Below, piece after piece: positions 46,222-58,032 of a DNA stretch of 64,000 bases (the stretch's first letter is position 1; every line of letters begins with the position of its first letter). The position numbers and the translations under genes were made by a program. The notes under the pieces were generated by a model. It saw only the letters and a program-made list of their open reading frames with translations, was not told where the DNA came from and made no database searches. This DNA is from Aporrectodea caliginosa (lineage: Eukaryota > Annelida > Clitellata > Crassiclitellata > Lumbricidae), in the NCBI GenBank assembly GCA_020284085.1, contig JACEVL010000801.1, positions 725,001-789,000 on the forward strand, written 5' to 3'.

Positions 46222-46300
46222 CTCCTTAGTGTAGTGGTAACATCACTGGCGTGAAGAGCAGTAGGTAGCGGGATCGCATCCCGCAACCCTCCCCAAAGGT
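46222..46300 (+). mobile_element. tRNA-like SINE head (not a tRNA gene)
   Basis: tccttagtgtagtggtaaca (A-box-like) is followed by a gggatcgcatcccgc stem resembling a T-arm. The acceptor ends do not pair, and a diverged duplicate lies just upstream (46150-46175), so I call it SINE-derived. Confidence 0.5.
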
Positions 46301-46480
46301 CCACACAGCCTATCATTCGCGAGATGGCGCGTTGGTAATATGAGATGTAGGACGTGATTGGGCCCCTTGCATGGCTGCCAAACAGTTACATTCGACGCCT
46401 GTAATAACTTGTGATCATCCGTTCATACTAGCCTATCAATTGTAATCATCCTGCGTACTTGTCAGTTTGACAAATTAAAC

Positions 46481-46481
46481 G

Positions 46482-46578
<97 letters not shown>
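46481..46578. repeat. (TTA)n array
   Basis: About 32 units. Confidence 0.95.
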
Positions 46579-46579
<1 letters not shown>

Positions 46580-46639
46580 TTATTATGTATTATTCGTTTA
46601 ACCAGACCCCTTTCATTTACCGAAATTCGGAATGGAAGT

Positions 46640-46760
46640 TTAACTCCACCACTGTTTGCACTCTGACAATGCCAGTCCCAAGCTTGGATAAAGGAGGAGG
46701 GCGACGCTAATGGTCTTTGTTACCACACAGTGGTCGTTAAACAGTAAACAAGCAAAGGAA
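46640..46760 (+). repeat. Dispersed repeat family R1 copy
   Basis: The core reads tgccagtcccaagcttgg, aaggaggagggcgacgc, cacacagtggtcgttaaac. Among the copies here it is the closest to the apparent consensus. Confidence 0.65.
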
Positions 46761-47253
46761 GTGGTTTGAGCAGGCAGGGAGAATGGACAGCACCGTTGTT
46801 TAGGGCTAAGTATACCGTCCACGTTAATTGATATAATTTATCTTCATTATAACTTGGCGTCCCATAAAGTTTTCGTGAGTTAAGTAATGAACCATAAAGT
46901 GTAGGTCTAGCTTACCTCTGACAAACAACGCCAAATCGTTTAAATATAGTTTTTGATATGTAACGCCTATAAACAAATAGCAGTTGCCTTTAAGAAATCC
47001 ACAAAATCTGCTTAATAAACATTGACACGTATACAGCCAACTGATTTTCCATGAGAAAGTCGTGCATAGCCATAATTTATTCATCGTGACACACACAAAG
47101 GATTCAATTAAATAATATGGGCCAGCACGAAAGCCACTCTGGGAAGACGCCTCTGCTTGCTTTCAAGTGGATTTGCACGCAAACGGTTGCTTCTGTCGCA
47201 AGCCTGAGTATAGCTTCTTGCTCCACACGGAGGCGTTCACGCATTATTCTTTT

Positions 47254-47286
<33 letters not shown>

Positions 47287-47654
47287 TATATATTATAAAT
47301 ATATATAATAGACATTATATATATAATAAACATGGACAGGACTTTGTACATAGGCTAAGTATATATTATGCCTGTGCATACGCATGCATACTCTCTCATG
47401 CATTAATAACCTCTCTATGACTTGAGTGATAGGTTTTTCGCGTGTACAACTATACCCCATACGCATGGACTCAAAACACCTTTAAAAACCTGCAATAGTT
47501 ATGTCCACTGCCCCTCCGCTGCCCCGAAAGCCTTCCCTCGAGATGTTGCTAAAAAAAGTATAGACCCCATTGTTAAATATAAATGTAGTCCACGCGTCGC
47601 TGTTCAAGCAATATGTGGGGCACAATAATTGAGTGCTCATCATAATATGGGTTC
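46761..47654. other. No gene; (TA)n at about 47256-47310
   Basis: Short frames (for example 47422-47628) lack recognisable features. Confidence 0.4.
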
Positions 47655-47850
47655 AGACATCCACAGAGGCGATCACAATGGGATTATGCGGAGACATCAA
47701 GCAAGTTCTGCACGCACAATTGCTAAGCGCCATGGACGTTGTGTCGCATGGTTGCGTGTGCACTTATGAACCTTGGAAGTAAGGAAGGCATGCAATATCA
47801 AATACAGGTTGCATATATATATATATATAATATATATATATATATTATAT
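47655..47850 (+). mobile_element. SINE-like element, plus strand, with TA-rich tail
   Basis: The core cacaattgctaagcgccatgg matches the element at 42880-43060 (ataattgctatgcgccatt). It ends in (TA)n at 47813-47850. Confidence 0.45.
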
Positions 47851-49058
47851 ATGCTACATACAATACAATATAACAGATACATAAAGAACTGCACGCATCA
47901 AATTTTGAATGGAATTTAGTAGGCTTATTTTGCTGAGATTATTAAGTAAGTAAGTAAGTAAGTATATTCTTTAATATAACCAGCTGCCAAACAACACTCT
48001 GGCGAACAAGCATGAGCAATAAAAATTAACATAAACATTAAAACATCAAGCATCAAAATCTACAATGTTTCTAAGACCAGTGAGATTGCGTGACAGATCT
48101 AATTAGTATGCGAACAGCATTCTGACTATAAATGTTTTCCTCATTCGGTTGTCAGCTTTTGGCAGCACCCGGTCATTAAACGCACATAGTTTGACGACTG
48201 GTTTTAGCTATGAGTGTTAGATGACCCGTTTCACTTTCTCACTTTACTTGATTGTTGAGTATGTTTTTGCTACTCTACCTGGTTTTCGTAACTTTTTAAT
48301 TTCTCGCTCGGTGTGGCTATAATTGGGAAAGTGCCGGGGTTTAACTGTTTCCCTAAATTCTGCCTATAGGCCTATACATAGCCTGGTGTAGAACTGTAGA
48401 CGCTATTTGCTGTATAAATAAATTTATATTACACTGAAATGGTCTTCCCTCTTTCAGTATTCAGTATAATTTGATACTGAACGGCAAATCCTCTATCTGC
48501 AATATGCTGCATGGGATCGCGTTCAGAACGTCATCCCAGTCTAGTTCAAAAGCCCAGCAGAAAAGGGAAGGAGAGCTTCACGTAATGCTTATCTTCGTCT
48601 ACAGCATATATCAGTGATGATTATAATTCCTTATCGTTCCCAAAGTCTCGCAAAACTGTGACATGTTCTCCTTCTCAAAACAGAACTCTTCAAACTATGT
48701 ATACCGTTTCCGGATTTCTTTATTGCACAATATTACAGAATCCACTGCAAAATAAACATTTAACGCTTTAATATCTCATCGGATCTCTCACTTGACTGTA
48801 AGAGACTGCCACCGTATAGGACCATGCTGTCTCCTCGGCTTGACCTCCCCGGATTCTGACCTGGCACCGGAACGGACAGAGCAGCGGACTTGATTTTATA
48901 TAGCGTCGGTTAATAAGCTAGACTCCGTGACGTGGCTTTTGTGTGGCGATGAGAAATTTCGAAGATTTACATTACATTATATTACACATATAATTATCAG
49001 ATACGTATCCTAAAATTCAAATGTCTTAATTAAATAAGCTACGATCGGTTACTAGCTT
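47851..49058. other. Unassigned, with a LINE-like 3' end near 48640-48960
   Basis: The blocks cagaactcttcaaactatg and tgctgtctcctcggcttgac match remnants at 19.93-20.04 kb. A ttttatatagcgtcgg tail follows near 48893 with (ATTAC)n. No gene. An (AAGT)n run is at 47945-47962. Confidence 0.4.
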
Positions 49059-49552
49059 CCTAGATTATAATAAAACTATAAAAAATTATGATAGATAAAA
49101 TATATGTAATACAATAAATATTAAATGATATAATTATAATTAATATAATAGATAAAAAATAGAATATAATAAAATTATAAAAAAATTATAATAGATTTCT
49201 ACTATCTCAAATGACTGGTCTGTGTATAAGTTGATTATTAGGTAGCGAAGACCAGTGAGGGTGAGAATTGCCGGGGGTTTGGGTTTCACCCCCCCCCCCA
49301 GTCTGTTTATGTACCCTATTGTTAAGTCTTCATTTCACGCCCCAACTCCATATAAATCACAGTCTTTTTTCTACAATTCTCATACATAGACCAGTCATTT
49401 GAGATAGTAGAAATCTATTATAATTTTTTTTAAATTTTATTATATTATATTTTTTATCTATTATATTAATTATATTATATCATATAATATTTATTGTATT
49501 GTATATATTTTATGTATCATAATTTTGTTATAATTTCATTATAATCTAGGAC
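49059..49552. mobile_element. AT-rich foldback element, ~160-bp inverted arms
   Basis: The left arm (49059-49218) and right arm (49384-49552) are near-perfect inverted copies, from cctagattataat at the outside to actatctcaaatgactggtc at the inside. The central 165 bp includes a C9 run near 49290. Noncoding, MITE-like. Confidence 0.8.
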
Positions 49553-49865
49553 ATAATGCTTTGCGTTAAAAAGTAATGCTTACCGATGTTAGACTTCTCT
49601 CCGTACTATGTCCGTTAGCTAGGCCCAGAGTGGAAAGAGACAGCTGCCTATAATGCTGTTGTACTATGCGGCCAGACAGATGAATACCAAGTATATGCCT
49701 ATAGCACGTAGACCCTTCTAAGCTCATGGTTTATTAATCATGTTTCTCTGTTGCCCAAGTCTTGCCAGTTTTAAATTACCTCATTGTATCCGGTTTCGGT
49801 TTAGCGATTAGACAGAGCTGCAGAACAGCGTAGCCTAGGCTAAACTAGGGCAAAGCATAATGTTG
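49553..49865. other. No gene recognised
   Basis: Nothing supported. Confidence 0.4.
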
Positions 49866-50935
49866 GAGTAAAAATTAAATGGAGGGCTAGTGAACAATCT
49901 CAAGAAAATCCCAGATCCCTCTATTTCCCTCAGCCTTGACTCTGTATCCACTCACACATTCATAGCAAATTCTCCTGTCCGCAACCTAGGTGTGACTTTT
50001 GACCAGAATCTTAGCTTTTCCGATCACATCACCCAGCATTCCCGTTCTTGCTTCATGCACATCCGTCCGTAGAATCCGCCCTATGCTTGACTTCAAGAAT
50101 CAACAATCGCCACTATGCTTGACTTCAGTTTTGAAAGCCCCTGTCAAAAATCCGGCCCTTGTAGGTACTCTGTCCCCCAAAGTTATGTCTAGATCGCCAC
50201 ATCAATAGTTCACGCTAAATTAGATTACTGCAATGCTCTCTTTCTCAACATAGATACCACTCAAATTAATCGCCTCCAAGCCATTCAGAATGCCCTCGCC
50301 CGTGCTGTCACCAAAACCCCCAAACACCACCACATCACACCTGTCTTGAAATCACTCCACTGGCTCAAAATTCCTGAACGAATAGAATATAAAGTCCTAT
50401 CCCTCACCTACAATACACTTCAATTCTCTCAGCCCTCGTATCTCCGTCAGTTGTTCTCGGTCCAACCTCTTCGTTCAACCCGTTCATCTTCCACCCTCAC
50501 ACTGCTCCGCCCTTCCGTCACCTCATCGCTTAAATTTGCAAATCGTTCCATAGCCATAGCTGTCCCGCCTCTTTGGAACAAACTCCCGCCTGTGCTACGA
50601 CAAATATCCGATCCATTCTATGAACTCAACAAAACCTCACCTCTTGCTATCTCTCCACAGGTCTTCCACTCAAAACTGAAAACACTGCTTTTTTCACAAA
50701 TCCTATCCCGATTCCTTCTCCTCCCCTCACCTTCCTCGCCATTTCAACTCTAAGCATCATCCACCTTAGCCGTCTGACTGGCTGCCTGCCTGACTCTCTG
50801 GATTTTGACCCCCTGTCTATCGATTCTGTTTTGGTTAAGCGCCTGTGAATAAGCTGGTTCCCGCGACTTCGCTTTTGTGGGCGCTGTAGAAATATCGAGT
50901 TTACGATTACGATTACGAATCTCCGGTTAGCTCAC
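49866..50935 (+). mobile_element. CR1/L2-like LINE 3' end with nested insertion
   Basis: The translation yields 'SPVRNLGVTFDQNLSFSDHI', then 'KLDYCNALFLNIDTTQINRL', ITPVLKSLHWLKIPERIEYK and FANRSIAIAVPPLWNKLPP, with a C-terminal FHSKLKTLLFSQ. A repeat piece (about 50100-50205, including gtcccccaaagttatgtcta) interrupts it. The 3' UTR ends gtgggcgctgtagaaatatc plus (ACGATT)n. Intact frame from 50346 to 50753. Confidence 0.85.
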
Positions 50936-51690
50936 AACAACGGTTGGTCTCCTCACCAGAAACGGACCAGAACTACAGGGCGCCTACATGAAGTTCTTTA
51001 GCGCCTTCGTGAGGTTCTTGTGATGCGCTATAGAAATGGCCATGTACATTGTACATACAATCAGGACTACACATATAGACGAACCCACTAGTACCCAGAC
51101 AGACAGACAGACAGACAGACAGACGGACAGACAGGTCAAAGACGCATACGGACAGTTGTACCGAGTGGCAAACGGCTTATAAATAGGCACGTAACAAGGT
51201 TGGAGAGTATCATTTAAAGCCTGTCTCCGCCACATGGATATCATCCGGGTGTAGCCCATGCTCTAGAGTCTAGACCGGTGCATTTCACGTGCCCTCCTGC
51301 AACTACACTTACATAGGAACTTTGATACGACCCCTCCCCCTACAAAGATCCTCAGTCGGCTGAACGGATAATAATTTTATATTTATAAACGAAGTCGTAG
51401 AACAGGACTTACACTGAACTATGCAAATATACATAATTGATAAATGACTGAGATGAACTGAGTTAATTTATTTGCACTCATAGCCACCGTCAGACAACTA
51501 AAGGCAATGTGAATGTAGTCAGCCTCAACTTCAGGAACCCTAGGAGGCTTGGCTAAAAAACATGTCTCACGTGACAAGTCGACATAAAGTGCTCGTGCAC
51601 TCATTTGGCTTGTAATTTGGTCATGCAGCCAGCCAGCCAGGATTTGCACTAATTAAATTCTTGAAACTTTCCATAACTGCTCGTACTCCG
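50936..51690. other. No gene; (CAGA)n at 51098-51133
   Basis: A short tetranucleotide run and otherwise unique sequence. Confidence 0.4.
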
Positions 51691-51780
51691 GTAGTGTCAG
51701 TCCCAAGCCTGAAGAAAGGAGGAGGGCGACGTTAATCATTTTTGTTATGACACCATTTTGTTGTTAAACTTCAACTAACC
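51691..51780 (+). repeat. Dispersed repeat family R1 copy
   Basis: gtgtcagtcccaagcctg, aaggaggagggcgacgtt and ttgttgttaaac match the 46.65-kb copy. Confidence 0.6.
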
Positions 51781-51959
51781 AACAAATCATAGAAGTGATG
51801 ACATAAGTTATTAGATGTCCAAAAGACTGCTAGAAAAAGTCATGAGCAACGAAGGCCGCGAAGGTTTGTCACGTAGAGAGTATGTCCGATGACTAAATCG
51901 CTAGTAATCCACTACATACAGTATAAGATTCGAATGAAATAGAAACAAAGGAGGACTAC
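51781..51959. other. No gene recognised
   Basis: Nothing supported. Confidence 0.4.
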
Positions 51960-52675
51960 ACTGGGTGGACAATATATAAAGGATATAACAAGACTTGAAC
52001 TATGGCTGACACTGAGAGGATAACCGAACTTGACAAGTGACCCAGGAAAATAGAGATCAGTATTTTTCTAATCCACCGCCAACAAACGACAGGCGTCAGA
52101 AACTTACGATGATGATCATGATGATCATGATGATCATGATGGTGATGCTGATGGCTATAATGCTGTGAGTTCCCTTTTAATCTCAAATTGTTCCATCCAA
52201 TCAGCTTACAGACAGCTCTCCTACCCATATTTCGCAATGCTATTTCGATATGCTCACATGTATTCCGACGTCTCATTCGTATACTACATCGCATTACATT
52301 AATGCCGTGTAAGATAATGTATAGTATGACACTAATTTATATAGCGCCCTCACTCGCGAGCTACATCTGCGCCACTTTACAAAATTACAGTTAACGCATA
52401 AAGACATCTGGCCTAGCACGGTCCGTACACGTGAACCGTAAATGGTGTGGCACCCATTCAAATGAACAGCGGTGGTGCACATGAAGGATCTCACCTGATC
52501 AAATCGTTGAAACATGAGCGGGATCGATGTCATTATGGTCGCTATTGCAAAACGGGTTCATTTACAAGCCCTTCCCTTGCGTTTTTGGAATGAATATTAC
52601 AGGGCGGTTTGCATGCAATGACACTCGTGGGCTAACCTATTTTTGACAGACTACAACTGTGTCCAATGCAATAAG
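51960..52675 (-). repeat. Dispersed repeat R2, minus-strand copy (continues at 53670-53770)
   Basis: Reverse complement of 16935-17835. It contains the tail module (tttatatagcgccctcact near 52335). It is split by a hAT-type insertion at 52676-53669. Confidence 0.75.
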
Positions 52676-53669
52676 CAGAGCTTCTCATTTGAAAATAGAA
52701 GGCGATTTGAAAATCGATCGCGCTGGGTTGGGTAGGCGATCGGTGCGCGATCGACCTCGAAAGCTTTTTGTGTACAGCGTATTTTGTGTATCGTATTCGT
52801 ATGGCTGCATATAACAGTAGTTATCAACTTATCATAGGCTATAGTAGGCTACTAATCTAGTAGGCCTATCTCAGTTCCGTGATTATTAGGCCTACTATTG
52901 ATAGTATTATTAATTAGTTTTCATATAGCGCCCCTTCAAGGTGATCGACTGATCAGAAGCCACGGCTAAATAAGACAGTCGTTTAGTTATTAAAGAATAT
53001 TGGTAGGCTATACATGACCGTACGAACTCTATTCACTAGGCGGAGCGCAAGAGGGAGCTCATTTCTAAGACCAGCAACCGAAAACGAGCGCCGTTGCTAA
53101 ACTGTACATTATTATTCCACTTCGGCACCGTCGCCGCCATTGTTGCTTTCAATAATTTCCGAAATCAGCGACGTTACGAACTTACAAAATAATGACGTTA
53201 CGCGGGAGGTGTCCACTGTGTTGTTATGACCAAAAGAGCGAAGCAAAAGAATTGTGGATCGCTGGAACCAGCTACCACAGGAAGTAGTGACTGCAACAAG
53301 CTTGACCATATTCAAACATAAACTGGACAGTTGGATGCAAAGACATGGGCAATAAAAGCTTACACAGCTTACCTAGCCCATAAACTGTAACTGTAACTGT
53401 AACTGACCAATCATATTGCACGAAATTGGAGCGATCACTCAGCAGTCATTGGGGCCTAGGTCACCAAACACTGTGTTCCGAACGTATTCCCGCTGCCGTT
53501 AGTAAGCAAAAATTAAAGTAATGAATATTAGGTAAATAAAATAATGGTTCCAGTTTCCTCTTGGAGTAAATCGATCGCGCTCGATTTGCGCGATCGATTT
53601 ACCGATGCACCAGACCCTCGCTAGGCGATCGACCAAGGAGATCGATCGATCGACAAATGAGAAGCCCTG
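52676..53669. mobile_element. 994-bp non-autonomous hAT-type element with 8-bp duplication
   Basis: Ends CAGAGCTTCTCATTTG and CAAATGAGAAGCCCTG are inverted repeats. They are flanked by gcaataag at 52668-52675 and 53670-53677. The subterminal parts are rich in gatcgatcgcgc motifs. The paralogous R2 copy has one uninterrupted cttattgc at 17001-17008, which proves the insertion and its boundaries. The interior carries a SINE tail (52920-52960) and a LINE fragment. Confidence 0.9.
53227..53400 (+). mobile_element. LINE RT C-terminal fragment nested in the hAT element
   Basis: The translation reads RSKRIVDRWNQLPQEVVTAT and SLTIFKHKLDSWMQRHGQ with a stop, then a (TGTAAC)n tail. This 'W N xL P ... 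F K x x L D' ending is typical of non-LTR reverse transcriptases, of a different lineage from the CR1/L2-like copies. Confidence 0.7.
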
Positions 53670-53677
53670 GCAATAAG

Positions 53678-54479
53678 ACTACAATACAATGCCGCATACG
53701 AAGTTAAGAAGTTCAAGTTACAGCCGGACAATTGGAAACATAATTATTAAAAAAACTGATTAATAATAATAATAAATAATAATAAAACGATAATTTATAT
53801 ATGGCACCGTAACGCGGCCATACGGCGCTTCAAAAACAATTATCCACCGGGATAAGCCTTAGAAAAATTAATATGTTTGAGCTGAGATTAATTTATTTGA
53901 AGGAGTCTATTGATTAGTATGGACTATCTTAATTGCATCTGCCTTTCGGATTTGTTTAAACTGAATATTTCTGAATAAGCTTGTTCCCGCAACTAAGCTA
54001 TTTTGGACTATGTAGAAATCAGGATCCGAGGTTAAGCTGATGACTATGAAAAAAGAAAGGCAGCCTAAAGGACGAACTTTGAACAGGATTTTAGTAGTAG
54101 TAGCCTATGCTTGATGACCTCAATATGGCATTAACGTCGCATTCTTGCTTTATAGTTTATACAGACTTTGGATTGGCACTGGCATAATAAGGGCGGTGGC
54201 GTAGTTATAAGATCGTGACTCATGAGAAATACTGCATCTGTAATCATGCATGTAAAGAGGATCTGTGCCAATGAGGGGATTTCCAAAGCCCACAAATTGC
54301 ATCTGCATTCGACCGCAGTTGACACCAACTGCACCCTTCTGAAACCTTTCGGGTCCGGCCCGTGCCACTGTCAAGGCTTGAAAAGCATTTTGTGTCTGAT
54401 TTTATTTCTCGTTTTTGCGTGTTCACTCTAGCATGGCCTATAACACTGAATTGAGTCTTATATTTAAAACCTTTTTGCA
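53678..54479. other. R2 remainder and LINE 3' tail, no gene
   Basis: To about 53770 it continues R2. 53930-54030 (gaataagcttgttcccgcaa, then ctatgtagaaatc) resembles the 3' UTR end of the LINE at 50.83-50.9 kb. Confidence 0.45.
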
Positions 54480-54665
54480 TTGAATGCATGTATATATGTA
54501 TGTATGTATGCATGCATGTATGGATGGATGTATGTGTGCATAAATGTATGTATGCATGTATGTATGTATGCTTGTAGCCTATGTATCTATGTATGTATGT
54601 TTCTATGTATTTGTGCATGTGTTCATGTATGTATGCATGCATGTATGCGTATATATTATATATAC
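54480..54665 (+). repeat. Degenerate (TGTA)n array
   Basis: Many interruptions; older than the arrays at 23.3 and 39.3 kb. Confidence 0.85.
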
Positions 54666-54907
54666 CTTTGTATGTAGATCCAAAAACATTGACATATGTT
54701 ACATATTTATGTATTGTATACATTCATATATGACTACGACAATTTCTACAGCGCCGTAACACGGCACATGCCGTTACAAGGGCGCTTTAACAAATTCAAC
54801 ACTGAATCAGAGATACGCTTTTCCAAAGTAATATGTCTTGAGCCTGGACTTGAATGACTCCGTAGTAGGTGCAGCTCGTATTGATGGTGGAATGCTATAT
54901 GCATATA
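54666..54907. other. Short stretch with SINE-like tail
   Basis: acagcgccgtaacacggc and gggcgctttaacaaattc near 54748-54800 look like a SINE or tail module. No gene. Confidence 0.4.
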
Positions 54908-55505
54908 CACGGTGATTCAATAAAAAGTAAGCCAAACTTTGTATTTGATATAAGTACTTCTAACATGAAAACAGTATTAAATTTTTTTGTGAAGAAACTC
55001 TCAGTAGTATGGTTTAATCATTTAATTAAAGAAGATGTTCAAACTGTCCTCCTTCTGCTTGCACGTAAGCCTGGAGGCGCTGGCGCCATTGGGCAACGTT
55101 TTCTTCAGTGCGCGATGACCTTCGTCTGCCACTACCAATGACGCGGTCGACTGACCCTGTTCCGCTAATTTTTCGAAGCAATTTATCTAATCCGCTTCTG
55201 GTCCAGTGTTTTTCTAGAGACTCTTGTAGAAATTGACGGCTGCTGTAATTCTTGGATTCCCTCAAACCTTTTATCATGTGTAAATCTTCCTTACTAAAAG
55301 GCTTTTTTCGGAAATTGCTAGTTTCTTGTTTATGTTTTTAATTGTATTATCATCTGCTTTTTGAGTAGGAAATAAAAACCAGAAGTCATTAAAATGAAAA
55401 GTAAGTGTGTGCATGTTTTTATTATTAAAATATTATTAATAAAATATAGTTCAAGCTTTAATATTTGTTTATAAAGTTTGGCTTACTTTTTATTGAATCA
55501 CCGTG
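54908..55505 (-). mobile_element. Internally deleted Tc1/mariner-superfamily element
   Basis: 598 bp with 36-bp inverted ends (cacggtgattcaataaaaag), differing at one position, inserted at TA (54906-54907 and 55506-55507). The minus-strand frame 55277-55026 (83 codons) joins an N-terminal helix-turn-helix region (SRQFLQESLEKHWTRSGLDK, DRVIGSGRRRSSRTEENV) directly to a transposase C-terminal tail (WRQRLQAYVQAEGGQFEHLL). The catalytic DDE part is absent. It is therefore non-autonomous, though the fusion could still bind the ends. Confidence 0.85.
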
Positions 55506-55789
55506 TATATATGTGTATAACATGGCTTGTCGATGGGTGTTGGATGTATTGTAACGCAGTAGGAAGCATCTCGTAAAGCCTAAAATGTGAAGTAGGTGAC
55601 GCTCGTGTAATGTAGTAGAAGCCATTGTAATCGGCGCGACCAAAAGGCTATGAAGCCTGACCGAATCACCTGACGTGACCGATGTCCAGTTCGGTCACAG
55701 ACCGATGGACAAAACACGTCACAACGCCCAGCGGTATAGTTGATGAGTTTATTCACAAGGGGAAAACTGCTTCTTCTCTAACTTACATG
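55506..55789. other. No gene recognised
   Basis: Nothing supported. Confidence 0.4.
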
Positions 55790-55900
55790 TCGGTTGCTTA
55801 GTTTCCGTTTAACGACACTGAGTCGAAACAAAGATGAGTAGCGTCACCCTCCTCCTTTATCCAGGTTTCGGGACTGGCACCATCACAGGCAGTACGTTAG
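55790..55900 (-). repeat. Dispersed repeat family R1 copy, minus strand
   Basis: cgtttaacgacactgagtcg, cgtcaccctcctcctttatc and gggactggcaccatcac are the complement of the R1 core. Confidence 0.6.
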
Positions 55901-56107
55901 GTTCAGTCGGTTGGGTTACTCGCTTATTGGCATAGCTACGTCTGATCATCTCTGTAACTGTCACTCTCTATATATCAATGTATCTCTGTTTGTATCTGTC
56001 TGTTGGTGCTCAGTCAGTCGGGTCTTCTTTCCTTAGCTGTCTGACAACAGAGGCGCGTGTGCGCAAAAAACTTTATATCATTAACTAGGCCACGTGGGTT
56101 CATAAAT
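55901..56107. other. No gene recognised
   Basis: Nothing supported. Confidence 0.4.
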
Positions 56108-56335
56108 GGGACGCGGTATACAGTGTAGCGGTATGTTCTGAACCCTGTGACCGGAGGGTCGCAGGTTCGAATCTGATTGCAGCGTGACGTCGCCTGTGTC
56201 ATCTTCTTCCAGTTCTCCTTCGGTTGACTTGCCTCCGAAGTGGAGAATGGAGATCGTGGTTCTGTCCCTGAGCAGCGAGTAAAGGATCCGTTCCTCAGAC
56301 AATTCTTCCCTGAACGATGGTCTGATCACTGCATC
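56108..56335 (+). mobile_element. tRNA-derived SINE (family 3)
   Basis: The head gggacgcggtatacagtgta and B-box gcaggttcgaatctg (56161-56175) have tRNA-like spacing. The body (gcctccgaagtggagaatgg, then tcctcagacaattcttccc) differs from family 1. The tail is not defined. Confidence 0.55.
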
Positions 56336-56900
56336 CTGTAAAAAATGCAGATCTACTTATTACTTTATGAATTAATTACTTCCGAGGCTATCGGAGCAAC
56401 AGTTTTGTTAGGCTAAAATGTCAGAGAATTAAAATTCTGAGACTATCGGATTATAGACAAAACTATTATAACAAAAGAAAACATTAGAGATCCCATTCTG
56501 ATTTCTTTTGAGGATGTTGAAGACACTTAAGTCTAGAAGTGTGAATATTTTCAGATTTAAAGACTACCGTAAAAGGGTCAAGGTTAAAGTACTAAATTGT
56601 CAAATATGGCTTTGATGTAAACTTCTAAACAAGTGTGATTAATCTACCCAAATAATTCACCGAAAGAGCTGAATAATGACACCAAGAACACTTTTCTAGC
56701 TCTCATACAAGTTGAGATACAGGCATCCAAAGGTACGAAGTCGAACGGGTCAGGTCAAAATTCGCCAACCCGTATCTCGGAATGTAATTGACCTCAAAAT
56801 TTTTTCACGGTTTTATTCATGTCTCATATGGCCCAACAAGTGGGCCACGTTCCATGTAAATCTCAGTCAGTAATGTCAATCATGATGGTTGAACTGACGA
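56336..56900. other. No gene recognised
   Basis: AT-rich sequence without repeats or exons that I can name. Confidence 0.4.
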
Positions 56901-57305
56901 GGAATCACCAGGGCCGGATTTACTATGGGGCAAATGAGGCAGCTGCCTCAGGGCCCCCACCAATTCCACCAAACACCAAAAAATAGATAAATAGAAATAA
57001 ATGTAATAAATATTGTAAATAGACCTACAAAACTAAAAATAGTAGATATTAGTCATATTACTTGTAACTAATTGTCAGCGTCGCGATATAAAAATGTAAG
57101 CGCTATATAAATATATTATAAACTGAGTCTAATGTTGATTTCCGGCAAAACGGCAGACATTGTCACGTTGAAATTGTAAAATAAGATAAATTTCAAAACA
57201 GACAAGAAATATAATAAATTAATAATTATGATGTTATGATTGTTATCCTGAAATCCGTAAGTCACTTATAATAATTTTTCTATTGAAATTTATTAAGTGG
57301 TCATC

Positions 57306-57569
57306 ATGAGCAGACCAGGAGACCGGCACAAAACACCGCGACAGTATGGTAGTGGTGCTAAGAAGAGAAAATTATCAAATGAGAAACATTTAAAACAACA
57401 GGAAGATGCCAAAAAATCTGGAAACATTTTTGATTTTTTGACGAGAACTTCTAGCGTGGCAACTGTCGGAGAATCTTCTGAAGCAGACGATAAACCGTCT
57501 TCATCCTTAGAGTCCTTACTAGCGAAGATTGAGTCTGACCCTGTGCCTGAGGTAAATTGTAGCACTTGA
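57306..57569 (+). pseudogene. hAT transposase N-terminus, first frame
   Basis: ATG at 57306 (MSRPGDRHKTPRQYGSGAKK). A basic N-terminus with RKRKLSNEK-like character and a DFLTR segment ends at TGA 57567-57569. The downstream frame continues the protein, so a frameshift at about 57550-57575 splits the gene. The N-terminal style is that of ZMYM1/hAT-like transposases. Confidence 0.6.
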
Positions 57570-57576
57570 TGGTACT

Positions 57577-58032
57577 GTGACAGCAAAAGGTGTGGACATT
57601 GTAATGGATGCTGGTAGTGACGACGTGGACGTCAATACTGATGCGACGAGAACGTCTCTAAATCATGGATGTAACAATGACATAGGTTTGTGGCCAGCAA
57701 AATGTACCTCAGCAATGATTGATTTCTGGTCATCAAAGGATACCGCCGATCTACAAAATATCAAAAGAGTTGACTTTAGCAAATCTGTGCGATATACTAC
57801 ACACAAGCAATCCGGCAAGATTATCAAACGGTCATGTAGTGAGCAAATGTTTAAACGCTCTCACCCGAATGGTGAGATTGTCAGGCGGACATGGCTCTGT
57901 TATTCACCTGCAACTGGCCGATTGTATTGTTATCCCTGTAGACTGTTCTCGACCGTCGAAGCACCACTAACATGTGAAGGGTTTGATAACTGGAAGAACG
58001 CAGGACGTGCCATTGAGTACATTAGTTATTAG
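57577..58032 (+). pseudogene. hAT transposase TTF-type zinc-finger part
   Basis: This frame includes FWSSKDTADLQNIKRVDFSK, then RTWLCYSPATGRLYCYPCRL, a TTF-type zinc-finger signature found just after the N-terminus of many hAT/ZMYM-like transposases. It stops at 58032. About 50 bp later the element ends. Truncated, not functional as a transposase. Confidence 0.75.

Noticed and set aside
46222..46300. tRNA gene on the plus strand
   Set aside because: Only the D-like and T-like parts are seen. There is no acceptor stem pairing, and a diverged duplicate lies beside it.
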